This document shows positions 7,164-17,068 of a stretch of 46,749 nucleotides of DNA, in pieces. The DNA is taken from the IMG/VR virus record IMGVR_UViG_3300009168_000023, positions 1 through 46,749 of that record; one strand, 5' to 3'. Source of the DNA: a virus. The notes beneath the pieces were generated by a model. That model ran no database searches, was not told where the DNA came from, and saw nothing but the letters and a program-made list of their open reading frames with translations. Numbering within the stretch: position 1 is the stretch's first letter; every line of letters starts with the position of its first letter. The position numbers were made by a program, and so were the translations under genes.

Positions 7164-9754
7164 CAGTCGTGGATACCGATGGCGTGCCAGCCCGGCGTGA
7201 TGGCCGTGCCCGCCGTGTTGTTCATGATCCTGATGGTCACGTTGGCTGCGGCCACCCCCACGATGGCGAAGGACAGTTGCCGACCCGCCGGGTCGGCGTT
7301 GGTCCACATCGTGATGGACACGGTGTAGTTGGCATCCGCGAACGGGGTCGGCCACGTGATGATGTACTGGGCATTGGCCCCGGCGGCGAGCGACGCCCCG
7401 GTGCCACGCGCCACCCTGATGTCGGCTTCCTTGAGGTAGCCCGCGTGTGGGTCAGCGGCAGCGGCGTGTGTGGCCACCGTGCCCGATGGCTCGTAGGGGT
7501 GCGTGTGGCCCGACAGCGAGACACCCACGCCGTCCACCGCCAGCGCGCCGTCGGACGGGGAGGACAGGTCGGTGTCCCCACCGAGGCGCAGACCCGATGG
7601 CCCCAGCTCGACGAGATCACGGACGCCGCCCGTGGTGCCACGGAGCCGGAAGATGCCGCCCAATGCGCCGTCGATCTGGGCTCCCGCCCGGTCGAACGTG
7701 CCCGCGCCCAGCAGGCCCGGGGCCCACGCCGAGGCGACCCGGCCCTCCTCCAGCTTGACCCCGTCCACCCAGTACTCGTTGCCGATGACGAGGCCGTTGC
7801 TCCACACGTCGGGCTGGATGACGGTCGTGCCCTCGGGCACCGTGAACCAGCCCGCGAGGCGCTGCCAGCCATCGGGGTGGGCGCTCGTGTCGTTGGTCTG
7901 GATGGCCCCGTCATCGGGGTCGCACGGCGTGAGCGTGACGATGTACGCCGTGCCCGCCTGATTGCGGATGCCGATCTTGACGATGGCACCACCGCCCAAG
8001 GGGCCGTTGGTGCGCACGTAGGCGCTGTACGTGTAGTCGGTGCCCGGCACCACGTCGATGCCGCTGCCGATGCCCACCCGGTACGGGTACAGCACGTGGC
8101 TCGTGGTCGCGAGCGCACGCACCCGCAGGCTGAGCCTGCTGAACCGCCGGACCGACGAGTCGAGCGAGAGGGCGGCGTTGGCCGGGACCACGTTGTACCA
8201 CTTGTCGGGCAGCGCCGTCGTGCCCTTGCTGTAGGTCAGGGTCATGTCCGGTAGCGCCGGGTTCTGGCCCGCGACCGTGGCGATCAGGCGCACCAGCACC
8301 TGTAGGTATGCCTTGGGCGTGGTGGGCTGTGAGGGCAAGGCGGTCGTCCACGCCGTGGGCCCAGCGCCAGCCGCGTCGTCCGCGAGGCGGTACAGGAACT
8401 GGGCCCGCCCCTGCGCCGGGGTGCTGTTGGCCCACGAGAAGTCCTTGCCCGTGGTGGTGATGTTCTCGCTGTAGATGGCTTGGCCCCACCGGACCTTGAA
8501 CGTGGTCGGCGTCATCGCCGCCGACCAGTTGCCATCGGCGTCCTGCACCTCGACGCCCCAACGGTACTGGGTGCCCATGACGATGGCGGTCGGGATGTTG
8601 ACCGTCACCACCGCCCCGGCAGCGGCGCTCGCCGCCACCGTGCCCGAGTCGTACAGGGTGGCCAGCGCATCGCTGTACATGCGCACGCGGTACGCCGCCA
8701 TGGGACGGGCGAGCGCGTGCTGGTAGGTGAACTTGACGATGGGCTTGGCGTGCGCCCCGGCCAACGTCCAGATGGCCAGATCGGCTGCGTTGTGGATGTC
8801 CGCGAGCGCACCCGAACCGGGGGTCGGTGAGCTGACGGTCGGGGCCGCGCTGAACGTGACCGTGATGGGCGCACTGACAGCGCTGACCGCGCCGTCCTGA
8901 TCGTAGGTCTTGACCGTGAGGGTGTCGGTGCCCGGGATGTTGGCGATCCCGGCCACGGCGAGCGGGTGATCGGTGACGTTGAAGCCACTGGCGTGGGTGA
9001 GGTCGGTGACCTCACCGCTGTCCGGCCCGGCCCCCCACGTCCAGCCGAACTTGGACATGGTGTCGCCCGCATCCGGGTCGCTGCCCGTGAACGAGAGCAG
9101 GATGCTCGTGGTGCCCGGGGGGAACACCTGCCCGTTGACCGGCTTGGTGATGACCGGCTTGGTCGGAGCCGTGTTGGGCACGGCGGTGGTGTAGGTGACG
9201 ATGAGGTAGGGCGGGTACGCCGAGCGCATCCCGTACATCTCGAACGACTGGCTCGTGAGCGTCTGGTCGAGCGCCCGGAGGTACAGGCCGTTGTTGGACG
9301 CACCGCCGCCGCCGAGGGAGGTGGGCACGTAGGACATGTAGGTGTCGGTGATGTCCATGGCGACCCAGCCCGAGTCGGGCATGGTCTTGTCGATGGGCGT
9401 CCCGGTCCCGATGACCTCACCCCACTTGGTGCCCGAGGCGCTGGTGCTCCACGAGTTCTCGGAGCCGCCGCCCGACGTGAAGGCGGCGTTGGCGCGCTGG
9501 GTGCGCATCTGCTTGCCAGACGCGCCCTGCGCGGTGTGGACACCGCCGGTCATGCGCACGTTGAGCACGACCTTGGTGACCGTGACCATGCCCGACCAGT
9601 CGTGGGCGAACCGGAGGAGCGCCGCGAACGTGATGGTGCTGTTGAACGAGGACCGGCCACACGGCATGTGGTCGTCGTTGCCGTTCCCGGCGGGGCCCGC
9701 ACTGATGTCGGCGACCGACTGCTCCCGGTTGGCGTCGAACCTGCGTGTGGCCAT
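7163..9754 (-). CDS. Large tail fibre / minor tail protein, receptor-binding candidate
   Basis: 863 residues. The N-terminal ~170 residues form a DNRLRE-like beta domain also present at the start of the neighbouring 1347-residue tail protein. Ig/FN3-like segments follow (residues about 190-420), then a carbohydrate-binding-like jelly-roll around 520-660 (YSAYVRTN...GWQRLAGWFTV...YWVDGVKLEEG). The end has a His-containing SGHTHPYEP loop and a compact beta-rich tip. Such modular proteins recognise cell-surface glycans. Coupled to the tail gene upstream and the holin downstream by TGATG junctions. Position and modules support tail; the host receptor is unknown. Confidence 0.75.
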   Translation of the reverse strand: MATRRFDANREQSVADISAGPAGNGNDDHMPCGRSSFNSTITFAALLRFAHDWSGMVTVTKVVLNVRMTGGVHTAQGASGKQMRTQRANAAFTSGGGSENSWSTSASGTKWGEVIGTGTPIDKTMPDSGWVAMDITDTYMSYVPTSLGGGGASNNGLYLRALDQTLTSQSFEMYGMRSAYPPYLIVTYTTAVPNTAPTKPVITKPVNGQVFPPGTTSILLSFTGSDPDAGDTMSKFGWTWGAGPDSGEVTDLTHASGFNVTDHPLAVAGIANIPGTDTLTVKTYDQDGAVSAVSAPITVTFSAAPTVSSPTPGSGALADIHNAADLAIWTLAGAHAKPIVKFTYQHALARPMAAYRVRMYSDALATLYDSGTVAASAAAGAVVTVNIPTAIVMGTQYRWGVEVQDADGNWSAAMTPTTFKVRWGQAIYSENITTTGKDFSWANSTPAQGRAQFLYRLADDAAGAGPTAWTTALPSQPTTPKAYLQVLVRLIATVAGQNPALPDMTLTYSKGTTALPDKWYNVVPANAALSLDSSVRRFSRLSLRVRALATTSHVLYPYRVGIGSGIDVVPGTDYTYSAYVRTNGPLGGGAIVKIGIRNQAGTAYIVTLTPCDPDDGAIQTNDTSAHPDGWQRLAGWFTVPEGTTVIQPDVWSNGLVIGNEYWVDGVKLEEGRVASAWAPGLLGAGTFDRAGAQIDGALGGIFRLRGTTGGVRDLVELGPSGLRLGGDTDLSSPSDGALAVDGVGVSLSGHTHPYEPSGTVATHAAAADPHAGYLKEADIRVARGTGASLAAGANAQYIITWPTPFADANYTVSITMWTNADPAGRQLSFAIVGVAAANVTIRIMNNTAGTAITPGWHAIGIHD

Positions 9755-12700
9755 CAGTAGGTCGCCGTCGTGAGCGTGAGGTCAGCGCCGGTCTTGGTCA
9801 CGTTGACGTCACTGGCAGCGACCGACGCGCCCCAGTCGGCGGCGACGGTCCATGTCTTCACCGTGGCCACCGTGGTGGGGAAGGGCACCAGCTCGAAGGC
9901 CGCGTTGGGGATGAGGTTGTGACCGCCCGGGATGACGCCCCAGTTGATGTCGCTGCCGCTGATGCCCTCGGCGCTTGAGATCACACGCCAGACGGTCGTG
10001 CCCACGTCACCCGTGAAGGCTTCGGACACCTTGACCTCGGCCTCGTTGATCCACATGGCCCGGTTGGGGTTGGCCGGGTCGAGGTACAGCGCACCGTTGG
10101 CATCCCAGCGTGCGGTCAAGCGGCCCGCCGGGTCGAACGCCTCGATGTGCGGGTCGTTGTCGATGCGGATGGTGCCGGTCTTGATGAGGTCCGCGTCGAA
10201 GGTGCCCGTGGCGAGGAAGTCCTGCACGTCCTCCATGGGCGACACGTCGTCGGGCGCAAGGGCCTCGGGGATGGCCTCGATCCGCTCGCTCCAGCCAGCC
10301 TCCGGCTCCTGCGACGCGTACACCGCGATGGGCACGAGGTTGGTGGGCGGGTCGGCGTAGGCGCGCACCTGCCCGGAGCGGTCGATGGCGCGCACCTCGA
10401 ACCAGTAGTGGGCACCCGGGATGAGGTTGGTGATGACGATGCGCGTGGACAGGGTGGACAGGTCGATCCAGCCGTCGAGGTCGGGTTCCGGCGGGGTCAC
10501 GCCCGCCTTCGCTGCCGTGTAGCGCACGCCGTAGCGCGACAGGTCCGCGAAGTCCACGCGCGGCCACGAGAGTGACACCAGCCGGTAGCCCGGGGAGGCC
10601 GTGAGGCTCTCGGGCTCGTCGGGGGCCCACGGGTCGGTGGGTGCCGTGCCCGACGCGACCGGCGGTGGGGTGGTGGGGTCATCCCACTCCAGCCGGTTGC
10701 CCGCCGCGTCGAAGGCCCGGACCCGGACGTAGTAGGTGATGGGCACCGGGTCGGCGCTGATGCCCACGATGGCGAGTGGGGTCACCGGCTCCCAGTGGAA
10801 GGGCGGTGCCGACGGGGTGCGCGTCTGGGGCGCGGGGAACGCGGGGTCGCTGTCCAGCTCGACGTCGTAGCCCACGACATCGGTGTCGGCGGGCGTCACC
10901 CAGTCGATGTCGAAGCCCGACACGAGCGTGCCATCCTCGCGCAGGTAGACCGTGCCCTCGATGCCGAGGCCCGTGATGACACCGGGCGGCGTGGTGTCGG
11001 GCGTGCCGCCACCCCCGCCGCCACCCTCGGCGGTGAGCACGTACGACTCGACACCCGTGGCCTCATCGACCACCTTCTCGTAGGTGTCGTTGGTGTCGGT
11101 ATCGAGGTAGAACAGCGTGAGCTGCGCCATGGTCGCGGTGTTGGGCGCACCCGGGGCCATGGTCCACTCGGGGGTGGGCACGAAGGGCTTGCCCACGACG
11201 AGGTCCGGGTTCGGCGGGTTGCTGTCCTCCCGTGGCCGCACGACCAGCGTCAGCTCGTCGTGGCCGTCGGGATACCAGCGCCACTCGGTGCCCCAGATGG
11301 TCCACCACGAGAGCCCGGCGGTCTCGCCCGAGGGGTCGGGCGCGAAGTTGCCCGTGTCCACGACGCCACGCACGATGTCGATGGGCACACTGTCGGTGAG
11401 GTCCCAGCCGTCGAAGGGCGCGATCCCGCGCACGCGCAGGCCCAGCGCCATGCGCTTGCCCACACGCGCGCTCTCGGCGGCGAGCTGGTCCACCCGGCGC
11501 TGGAGGTCCGCCTCGTCGTCGATGTCCTGCCACACCGCGACCCGGGCGAGGTTGCCCCACGTGCTGGTGGACATGTTGGGCGCGTTGCCGGTCGCGTAGT
11601 GGGGCTTGAGTTCGTTGACCTCACGCCCGATGCCCAGCACCCGGACCGCGAAGTCGCCGAACGCTTGGATGCGGAAGCCCTGCACGAGGCCGCCCCATTC
11701 GAGGCGCAGTGCCTTGCGGTTGGTGCCCGAGTCGGCGAGCAGGTTGAAGGCGTAGCTGTAGCCGTGGGTCTCGTCGGAGGTGCTGTTCTGCTTGCGCCGC
11801 ACGACGAGCCGTGACCGCACACCGGTCCCGGCTCGGTACGAGTCGAGGAGTCCCCGGATGAACTCCAGCCGCTGGCGATACGAGGCGTCGATGACGATCT
11901 TGGTGGCCAGCGTCTGGAACGAGGCGGTGCCCCCGGGAGGGCGCTCGATGAAGCCCACGGGCGAGTCGGTGGTCCCGATGGCCGTGTCGAGCTGGTCCGC
12001 GATGATGGAGCTGATGGTCTGGTTGTAGTACTTGGGCTTCTTGCTGTTGGCATCACCCGACTTCCACGACCGGCGCTCGATGTCGAGCGACAGCAGCCCG
12101 ATGTAGTCCATGCCGTTGATGACCACGTCGTCGCCCGTGGCATCGAAGTCGATGAGGATGCCCGCCCATATCTCCTGCCACTTGCCGTTGCGGTACTGCT
12201 CGAACGAGCAGTGGCGCTTGAAGGGCTCGCACTCGCCGACCTGCGGGTGGGTCGCGGGGAGCGTGAAGTAGCACTCGCCCGGTGCGCTCACATACGACGA
12301 CATGCCCACGTTGAGCGCGTCCTCGATGACCGCCTTGAGGGCACCCGGACCCCGGCTCGTGCCCATCGCCCGCAGGATGATGCGGAAGCCCACGCTCTTG
12401 CGGCTGTAGCCCACGTTGTCGCCCGCGCCCGGGTTCTCGACGTCGTAGTCGGCGGTCAGCACGTACGTGCCGTAGGCCCACGCGCTCTGGGCACCCAGCA
12501 CGTCGGTGACCATGATCCGCCACGAGTAGTTGCCCGCCTCTAGGGAGTCACCCGTGTAGCCTCGGTTGACGGTCTTCGATGTCTGCTCCGTGGCGGTCGG
12601 TGTGACGTCCCCCGTATCCCATGCGTTGTCCGTACCGTCCCAGAGGGGGGAGCCCTCTACGGTGGAGACCCGTGTCTGGATGCGCAGTGATGCGATGGCC

Positions 12701-13797
12701 TTGCCTTGCGGGTGGGTCCACGGCACCATGAACCGGACCCCGGCCATCCGGTCCACGGTCCCGATCGGCGACACGGTCCCGAGCGTCGGGACGCCACCGG
12801 TGACCGTGAAGCGGCTGTCCACCCAAGGCGTCCAGTCGGAGTACGAAGGCTTGGGCTCGCTGTCCCAGACGCGGGCGCGCCACTCCTGTTGCTGACCGAT
12901 CTTGAACTGGCTCTTGGGCGCGACGATCGAGCACTGGCCCTGTGCGCCCGTCGCCCTCTCGGCGGCGGTCGCTGCGGTCTTGGGCTGGTTCCATGTGAGC
13001 GCCGTCCCTCCTACCTTGCGGACCTCCAGCTCATACGCGCTGATGCGCTGGTCCGGGTCCTCGTCGGCCATGCCCACGACGAACGTGGGGGCATCGTTGA
13101 CGTTGCCCAAGGGCGCGATGGCCACCGCCACCGGCTTGGTGGTGCTGGGCTCGTAGGTGACCTCGACGTAGGGCCGGTTGCCCGAGGTGGCGTGGTCGAT
13201 GGAGCAGCACTCGAAGGCGTGGCTGCTCTTGTCCTCGTCGTCGGACCAGACCTTGAAGCCACGATTGATGTGGCTCCGACCCGCCACATCGACGCCCCCG
13301 ATGCGGAACAGCACCGAGGTGGGGGCCCAGAAGCGCAGCAAGGGCATGATGTCGATGCGGTTGACCACACCCGGGTCGAGCTGCTGGCTCACGACCGATG
13401 CGCTCGACGCGTCCGTCAGGCGCTCGTTGAGGTACTCGTCGGCCCCCCACGAGTTCTCGCCCCTGTTGCCCTCACTCCACGCATCCGCGCTGGGCGTGAT
13501 GGGGCGCATCCGCAGGCGCGAGATGTTGCCGCCCTGATCGATGTGCGTCGCCGAGCCGCGCAGCACGAGGTCGGCACCGATGACCCGTCCGACGTTGGTG
13601 TACTGGCCGCTCTCGTCGATCTGGGCATGGACCCGGTAGACGTCGGTGCGTCCACCGCCGAGGCCGAACGCCTTACCGACGATCCAGTGGGGCTCCCCGC
13701 CCGAGCCTTGGTCGGTGGCCCCACTGCCATCGTTGGTCATGTGGCGGCTGGTGTTGTCCTTCGACAGCTCCAGCCGCAGCGTCTTGGTCGCGGCCAC
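9754..13797 (-). CDS. Large tail protein: DNRLRE-like, Gp37-like and FN3 modules
   Basis: 1347 residues. It begins with a DNRLRE-like domain (about 1-240) and FN3-like segments (240-440). A region resembling the siphovirus ReqiPepy6 Gp37-like tail component follows (about 470-890, with GMDYIGLLSLDIERRSWKSG and SIIADQLDTAIG), then a Gly run and further FN3 repeats (about 950-1200). A fibre-like end carries a YLDPANPNRAMWIN motif typical of tail-tip proteins. It probably forms the tail tip or hub. It starts at GTG 13797, directly after the previous TAG. Module assignments rest on pattern recognition; the role is inferred from them and from position. Confidence 0.75.
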   Translation of the reverse strand: MAATKTLRLELSKDNTSRHMTNDGSGATDQGSGGEPHWIVGKAFGLGGGRTDVYRVHAQIDESGQYTNVGRVIGADLVLRGSATHIDQGGNISRLRMRPITPSADAWSEGNRGENSWGADEYLNERLTDASSASVVSQQLDPGVVNRIDIMPLLRFWAPTSVLFRIGGVDVAGRSHINRGFKVWSDDEDKSSHAFECCSIDHATSGNRPYVEVTYEPSTTKPVAVAIAPLGNVNDAPTFVVGMADEDPDQRISAYELEVRKVGGTALTWNQPKTAATAAERATGAQGQCSIVAPKSQFKIGQQQEWRARVWDSEPKPSYSDWTPWVDSRFTVTGGVPTLGTVSPIGTVDRMAGVRFMVPWTHPQGKAIASLRIQTRVSTVEGSPLWDGTDNAWDTGDVTPTATEQTSKTVNRGYTGDSLEAGNYSWRIMVTDVLGAQSAWAYGTYVLTADYDVENPGAGDNVGYSRKSVGFRIILRAMGTSRGPGALKAVIEDALNVGMSSYVSAPGECYFTLPATHPQVGECEPFKRHCSFEQYRNGKWQEIWAGILIDFDATGDDVVINGMDYIGLLSLDIERRSWKSGDANSKKPKYYNQTISSIIADQLDTAIGTTDSPVGFIERPPGGTASFQTLATKIVIDASYRQRLEFIRGLLDSYRAGTGVRSRLVVRRKQNSTSDETHGYSYAFNLLADSGTNRKALRLEWGGLVQGFRIQAFGDFAVRVLGIGREVNELKPHYATGNAPNMSTSTWGNLARVAVWQDIDDEADLQRRVDQLAAESARVGKRMALGLRVRGIAPFDGWDLTDSVPIDIVRGVVDTGNFAPDPSGETAGLSWWTIWGTEWRWYPDGHDELTLVVRPREDSNPPNPDLVVGKPFVPTPEWTMAPGAPNTATMAQLTLFYLDTDTNDTYEKVVDEATGVESYVLTAEGGGGGGGTPDTTPPGVITGLGIEGTVYLREDGTLVSGFDIDWVTPADTDVVGYDVELDSDPAFPAPQTRTPSAPPFHWEPVTPLAIVGISADPVPITYYVRVRAFDAAGNRLEWDDPTTPPPVASGTAPTDPWAPDEPESLTASPGYRLVSLSWPRVDFADLSRYGVRYTAAKAGVTPPEPDLDGWIDLSTLSTRIVITNLIPGAHYWFEVRAIDRSGQVRAYADPPTNLVPIAVYASQEPEAGWSERIEAIPEALAPDDVSPMEDVQDFLATGTFDADLIKTGTIRIDNDPHIEAFDPAGRLTARWDANGALYLDPANPNRAMWINEAEVKVSEAFTGDVGTTVWRVISSAEGISGSDINWGVIPGGHNLIPNAAFELVPFPTTVATVKTWTVAADWGASVAASDVNVTKTGADLTLTTATY

Positions 13798-14712
13798 CTA
13801 CGCCCATGCCTCCCAGAACCACATGCGTGATCCGGGGTCGAGCCAGCCCTGACCCGACGGGCGGGTCCACGTGAACGGGTTGTTGCCCGGCTGCACGAGC
13901 GGGTGGGTCACGCCCTGCGTGAACTTGAGCAGGTCCATGCGCAGCGACACGGTCGTGCCGATCTGCAAGGTGACCACCCGGTGGGTGCCGTCATAGCGCA
14001 GGACACGCGCATTGGACGCATCGGCGGGGACGGTCAGGACCATGGTGCTGCCGCCCATCACGAGCGTGAAGGTGAGGGCAGGACCCGCCGACAGCGCGAG
14101 CATGATGTTGAGCGGCGAGGGGTAGTCGCCCTTGTGGTTGAACGACCCGGACTGGGTGCCCGTTGACCCCACGATACCCGTGAACTCGGTGTAGTCCTGT
14201 GCGTACACGCGCGGGTCGCGCGCTTGGAGCTGGGCCTGCCACGGGATGGACAGCCCCTCCTCGGTGACCCCACCGATGGTGTCCCGCCGGATGTTGAAGC
14301 CGAGGTCGCGCACCGGGCGGACCTTGATCATCTGCGGCTTGAAGCCACTCGGGTAGCTCGTGGTGTTCTTGGTGGGGACCTCGAAGTTGAGCGGGATGTA
14401 GCCGTACTCGCCGGGCTCGTCAGCGAACGCGGCGGTCGGGCTGAACGCGTTGCGCAGGAGCTGGAGATAGTCGAACAGGTCCGCCCGGGTCTGGCCGTAC
14501 AGGGTCCCGGTGAGCACCACGGTGCGCATGCCGAGCGTGATGTCCGACGCGTCGTAGCCGTCGGTGGCCGCACGCTTCTCGGTGTAGCCCACGCCGGGCA
14601 CGTCGGAGTAGTCGCAGCTCTCGATGGTGATGCCACGGATGGGCGCGGTGGGTGAGATCACCGGGCTGTTGAGCTGGAGTCCCCGGTACTCGACGGGCCG
14701 GGTCAGGTCCAC
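13798..14712 (-). CDS. Distal tail (Dit-like) protein
   Basis: 304 residues with a beta-rich pattern typical of siphovirus-type distal tail proteins: a VEYRGLQLN opening, GITIESCDYSDVPGVGYTEKR, then YLQLLRNAFSP and a second half of beta strands. These proteins link the tail end to the hub, which here is the next gene. The start is GTG 14712 right after the upstream TAG (TAGGTG), the same junction as at 13800. Moderate confidence. Confidence 0.6.
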   Translation of the reverse strand: MDLTRPVEYRGLQLNSPVISPTAPIRGITIESCDYSDVPGVGYTEKRAATDGYDASDITLGMRTVVLTGTLYGQTRADLFDYLQLLRNAFSPTAAFADEPGEYGYIPLNFEVPTKNTTSYPSGFKPQMIKVRPVRDLGFNIRRDTIGGVTEEGLSIPWQAQLQARDPRVYAQDYTEFTGIVGSTGTQSGSFNHKGDYPSPLNIMLALSAGPALTFTLVMGGSTMVLTVPADASNARVLRYDGTHRVVTLQIGTTVSLRMDLLKFTQGVTHPLVQPGNNPFTWTRPSGQGWLDPGSRMWFWEAWA

Positions 14713-15357
14713 CTACGCCACCCGGCGCAGCAGCACCGCCCGCTTGCGCAGGTCCGACCACTCCTGCTTGAAGGTGCTCGCCATCTGGAGGAGCTGGGTC
14801 GGGGAGACGTCGCTGTTGTTGGCCTGCGTCTGCCACTGCTGGTAGAGCGTGCGGTCATGGAGCAGCATCTCCAGCGCGGTCCAGCGCGCGTAGGCGCGCA
14901 CGACCTCCTCGTCGGTCATGTCGAAGAACTGGGCGACGTCGGTCTCGTTCTTGAGCGGGTCCCGGTCCTCGTAGCAGAGCGCCCGGAACGCCGTGGTGTC
15001 AGAGGTCAGGATGCCCTGCGGCAGGATCAGGGTGTCGCCCCACTGGTCCCAGCCGTCAGCGGCGATGCCCTCGAAGGTCCGACTGCACTGGGGCACGTAG
15101 CGCCACGGGGCGTCGGTGTAGTTCTGCGCCTCCAACGCGATGATCTGCTGGCGGCCCAGTGCGATGTCGGTCGCCGGATACGTCCACGCGAGCGCGACGA
15201 CGCGCGGCCACGGGCGCAGCCGGTCCAGCTCGGCGATCCCCTCGTTGATGAGTGATCCCACCATCGGCTCCGTGAACGTCTTGAACAGGACGTCACGCAG
15301 GTCGAGGGCCACCGCATCCTTGAGGTGGTCGAAGTCAGGCGCGATGTAGGGGGCCAT
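14713..15357 (-). CDS. Hypothetical head-tail region protein
   Basis: 214 residues, rich in Trp, Arg and Asp, mostly helical at both ends and without membrane segments. It lies directly after the major capsid gene and before the Dit-like gene, where connector or neck proteins are usual. No motif gives the family. ATG 15357 follows the hairpin behind the capsid gene. Confidence 0.6.
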   Translation of the reverse strand: MAPYIAPDFDHLKDAVALDLRDVLFKTFTEPMVGSLINEGIAELDRLRPWPRVVALAWTYPATDIALGRQQIIALEAQNYTDAPWRYVPQCSRTFEGIAADGWDQWGDTLILPQGILTSDTTAFRALCYEDRDPLKNETDVAQFFDMTDEEVVRAYARWTALEMLLHDRTLYQQWQTQANNSDVSPTQLLQMASTFKQEWSDLRKRAVLLRRVA

Positions 15358-15378
15358 GGCCTCACGCTCCTAGGGACT

Positions 15379-15417
15379 CGGGGGACGGGCCCGGCTGGGG
15401 CACGGGACCCGCCCCCG
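15379..15417 (-). terminator. Hairpin after the major capsid gene
   Basis: On the transcribed strand arms 15408-15417 and 15379-15389 pair over 10 bp (one bulged base) with a G+C-rich loop. Lying directly behind the capsid stop, it may be a partial terminator or 3' stabiliser letting the capsid message exceed the tail messages. Confidence 0.5.
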
Positions 15418-15426
15418 ATGGTCAGA

Positions 15427-16446
15427 TCAGAGCGTGCCGCCCGACTCGATGCGGATGTACTTGGGGCCGCTGGACACCATGGTGGCGGAGCCGAGCAGCC
15501 GCGCACCGAACATGCCCTTCCAGCCCACCTCGGCGAGCTGGGCGAGCGGATCGGTGTGATCACCACCCGGGCGCACCATGTACGACCGGATGGTCTGGAC
15601 GTCGCCGACCGCCCACGCGCCGGGGCCGAACACGAAGGTCGAGTAGACCTTCGCGCTGGTCGCGCCCACGGTGCCGAGGTACGTGCCGACGGGGGTCTCG
15701 ATGAAGCGGACGCCGTACAGCCGCCCGATCTCGCCCGCGAACAGCTGATCCACCGCGCCGTACTTGGCGGCCTCGATCCAGCCACCCACGGCGGTGTCGC
15801 CCATCAGATCGAAGATCATGTTGGGGTGGACGAACGCGTGGTAGTAGCCGTCCGCGAAGGTCGGCACGTTGGCCGCCTTGAGGGTGGCCACGGCCTCCCT
15901 GATCTCGGCTGCCGTGAGCTTCATCGCGGAGGTGATGGTGCCGGTGCTGGTGGCCGCACCCGCCCACTGGACGTTGGTGCCCGCATGGAGCACCTGTGCG
16001 ATGTAGTTGTCGAGCGTCTGCATGGCGTTGTACGCCACGCGCTCGGCAGCCACCGAGAACAGGTTGTGGGGGTTGAGCGCCAGCGCGACATCGGAGATGC
16101 CGACGAGCCGACCCGCCTGATAGGCGACCAGCTCCTCGTATCCGATGGTGATGGGCTCAAGGAAGGGCCTCTGACCCTCGACGAGCCACGGCACGGTCCC
16201 GGGGGCGGGCGGCGTGGGGATGGGCAGCGTGATGGGCAGGTCACCGTAGGAGATGTACCTGATCTTGTTGGTGCCGGGCACGATGTCGCCCGTCACGTAG
16301 CCGTCCGCCGCCATGTAGCGGACGACCTTGCGCAGGTTCTCCGCGATGTTCTGGCTGACCAGTGCGGTGACGGTGTTGTCGAAGTTGGTCGTCTGCGCTA
16401 CGCCACCCGTACCGATGGGCTGGCCAGCGACGATGACATCAGGCAT
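15427..16446 (-). CDS. Major capsid protein, N4-gp56-like (HK97 fold)
   Basis: 339 residues, matching the size and texture of the N4-gp56 capsid family. It has an N-terminal arm (TTNFDNTVTALVSQNIAENLRK), a TLPIPTPP loop, a helix-rich middle with KLTAAEIREAVATLK, and the FVHPNMIFDL strand. The P-domain-like VRFIETP and a C-terminal GMFGARLLGSA follow. It forms the icosahedral shell. The scaffold gene is immediately upstream, the normal order. No sign of an N-terminal propeptide beyond the scaffold. Confidence 0.82.
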   Translation of the reverse strand: MPDVIVAGQPIGTGGVAQTTNFDNTVTALVSQNIAENLRKVVRYMAADGYVTGDIVPGTNKIRYISYGDLPITLPIPTPPAPGTVPWLVEGQRPFLEPITIGYEELVAYQAGRLVGISDVALALNPHNLFSVAAERVAYNAMQTLDNYIAQVLHAGTNVQWAGAATSTGTITSAMKLTAAEIREAVATLKAANVPTFADGYYHAFVHPNMIFDLMGDTAVGGWIEAAKYGAVDQLFAGEIGRLYGVRFIETPVGTYLGTVGATSAKVYSTFVFGPGAWAVGDVQTIRSYMVRPGGDHTDPLAQLAEVGWKGMFGARLLGSATMVSSGPKYIRIESGGTL

Positions 16447-16462
16447 TCGGAGTGTGTCCTCA

Positions 16463-17014
16463 TCAGCGGTTCATGCTGTCGATGAACTCCGGTGCCATCC
16501 GCTCAAGGTCCGCCTTGAGATCACTCGTGGACCGAGGACCGGGTTGCCCCTGCGGAGGGTTCCGGGGCGGTGCGTTGGGGTCCACGTACGGCTCGGGCTT
16601 GCGCCCACCTGCCGGTCGCAGACGCTCCTCCAGCGCTACGAGCTTCGCCTCATCCATCGCAGCCAAGGCGCTCGCGTCGAGCACGTCGGCTGCGTTGGGG
16701 AACCTGATGGACCGCACCTCGCTGGCGTGGGCCGTGTCCCGCTCGGCAAGCTGTCGCTTGAGGGCTTCAACCTCACCTAGTTCAGCGGTCCGTCGCGCTT
16801 CTGCTTCCGTCTGGCGCTGTGCATCCGCTGCCTTGTAGCGGTCCAGCTCCTGTCGGAGAGCGGCGTTCTCGCGGTCCTTGCCCGCTTGCCGCGCTCGGTA
16901 TTCCGCCTCGACCTGCTCGACAGTGCGAGTGGCCTCACCGACCGGCGGGGCGGGCGGCTGTGCCGTCCCCTCACCGATGGGCGCTTGCCCCTCGGACGTT
17001 CGCTGCTCGGTCAC
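16463..17014 (-). CDS. Capsid scaffolding protein
   Basis: 183 residues, Glu/Ala/Arg-rich. A disordered Pro-rich start leads into a long coiled coil at about residues 30-95 (VEAEYRARQAGKDRENAALRQEL...), then a Pro/Arg linker and a short C-terminal helix (DLERMAPEFIDSMN) of the kind that binds capsid protein. It directly precedes the capsid gene. The start is GTG 17014 with GGAGGA just upstream; a promoter-like TTGACA is at 17053-17058. Confidence 0.7.
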   Translation of the reverse strand: MTEQRTSEGQAPIGEGTAQPPAPPVGEATRTVEQVEAEYRARQAGKDRENAALRQELDRYKAADAQRQTEAEARRTAELGEVEALKRQLAERDTAHASEVRSIRFPNAADVLDASALAAMDEAKLVALEERLRPAGGRKPEPYVDPNAPPRNPPQGQPGPRSTSDLKADLERMAPEFIDSMNR

Positions 17015-17028
17015 GAACTCCTCCTTGC

Positions 17029-17058
17029 ATCCTCTATCGCCCCTGACCGTGATGTCAA
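17029..17058 (-). promoter_or_regulatory. Candidate promoter for scaffold and capsid genes
   Basis: On the minus strand TTGACA lies at 17058-17053. TAGAGG (17036-17031) is 16 bases away, continuing as TAGAGGAT. The -35 is perfect, the -10 ambiguous. The preceding 12-mer TGTCCTTGACAT recurs upstream of the terminase genes (33907-33896). Confidence 0.4.
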
Positions 17059-17068
17059 GGACATATCA

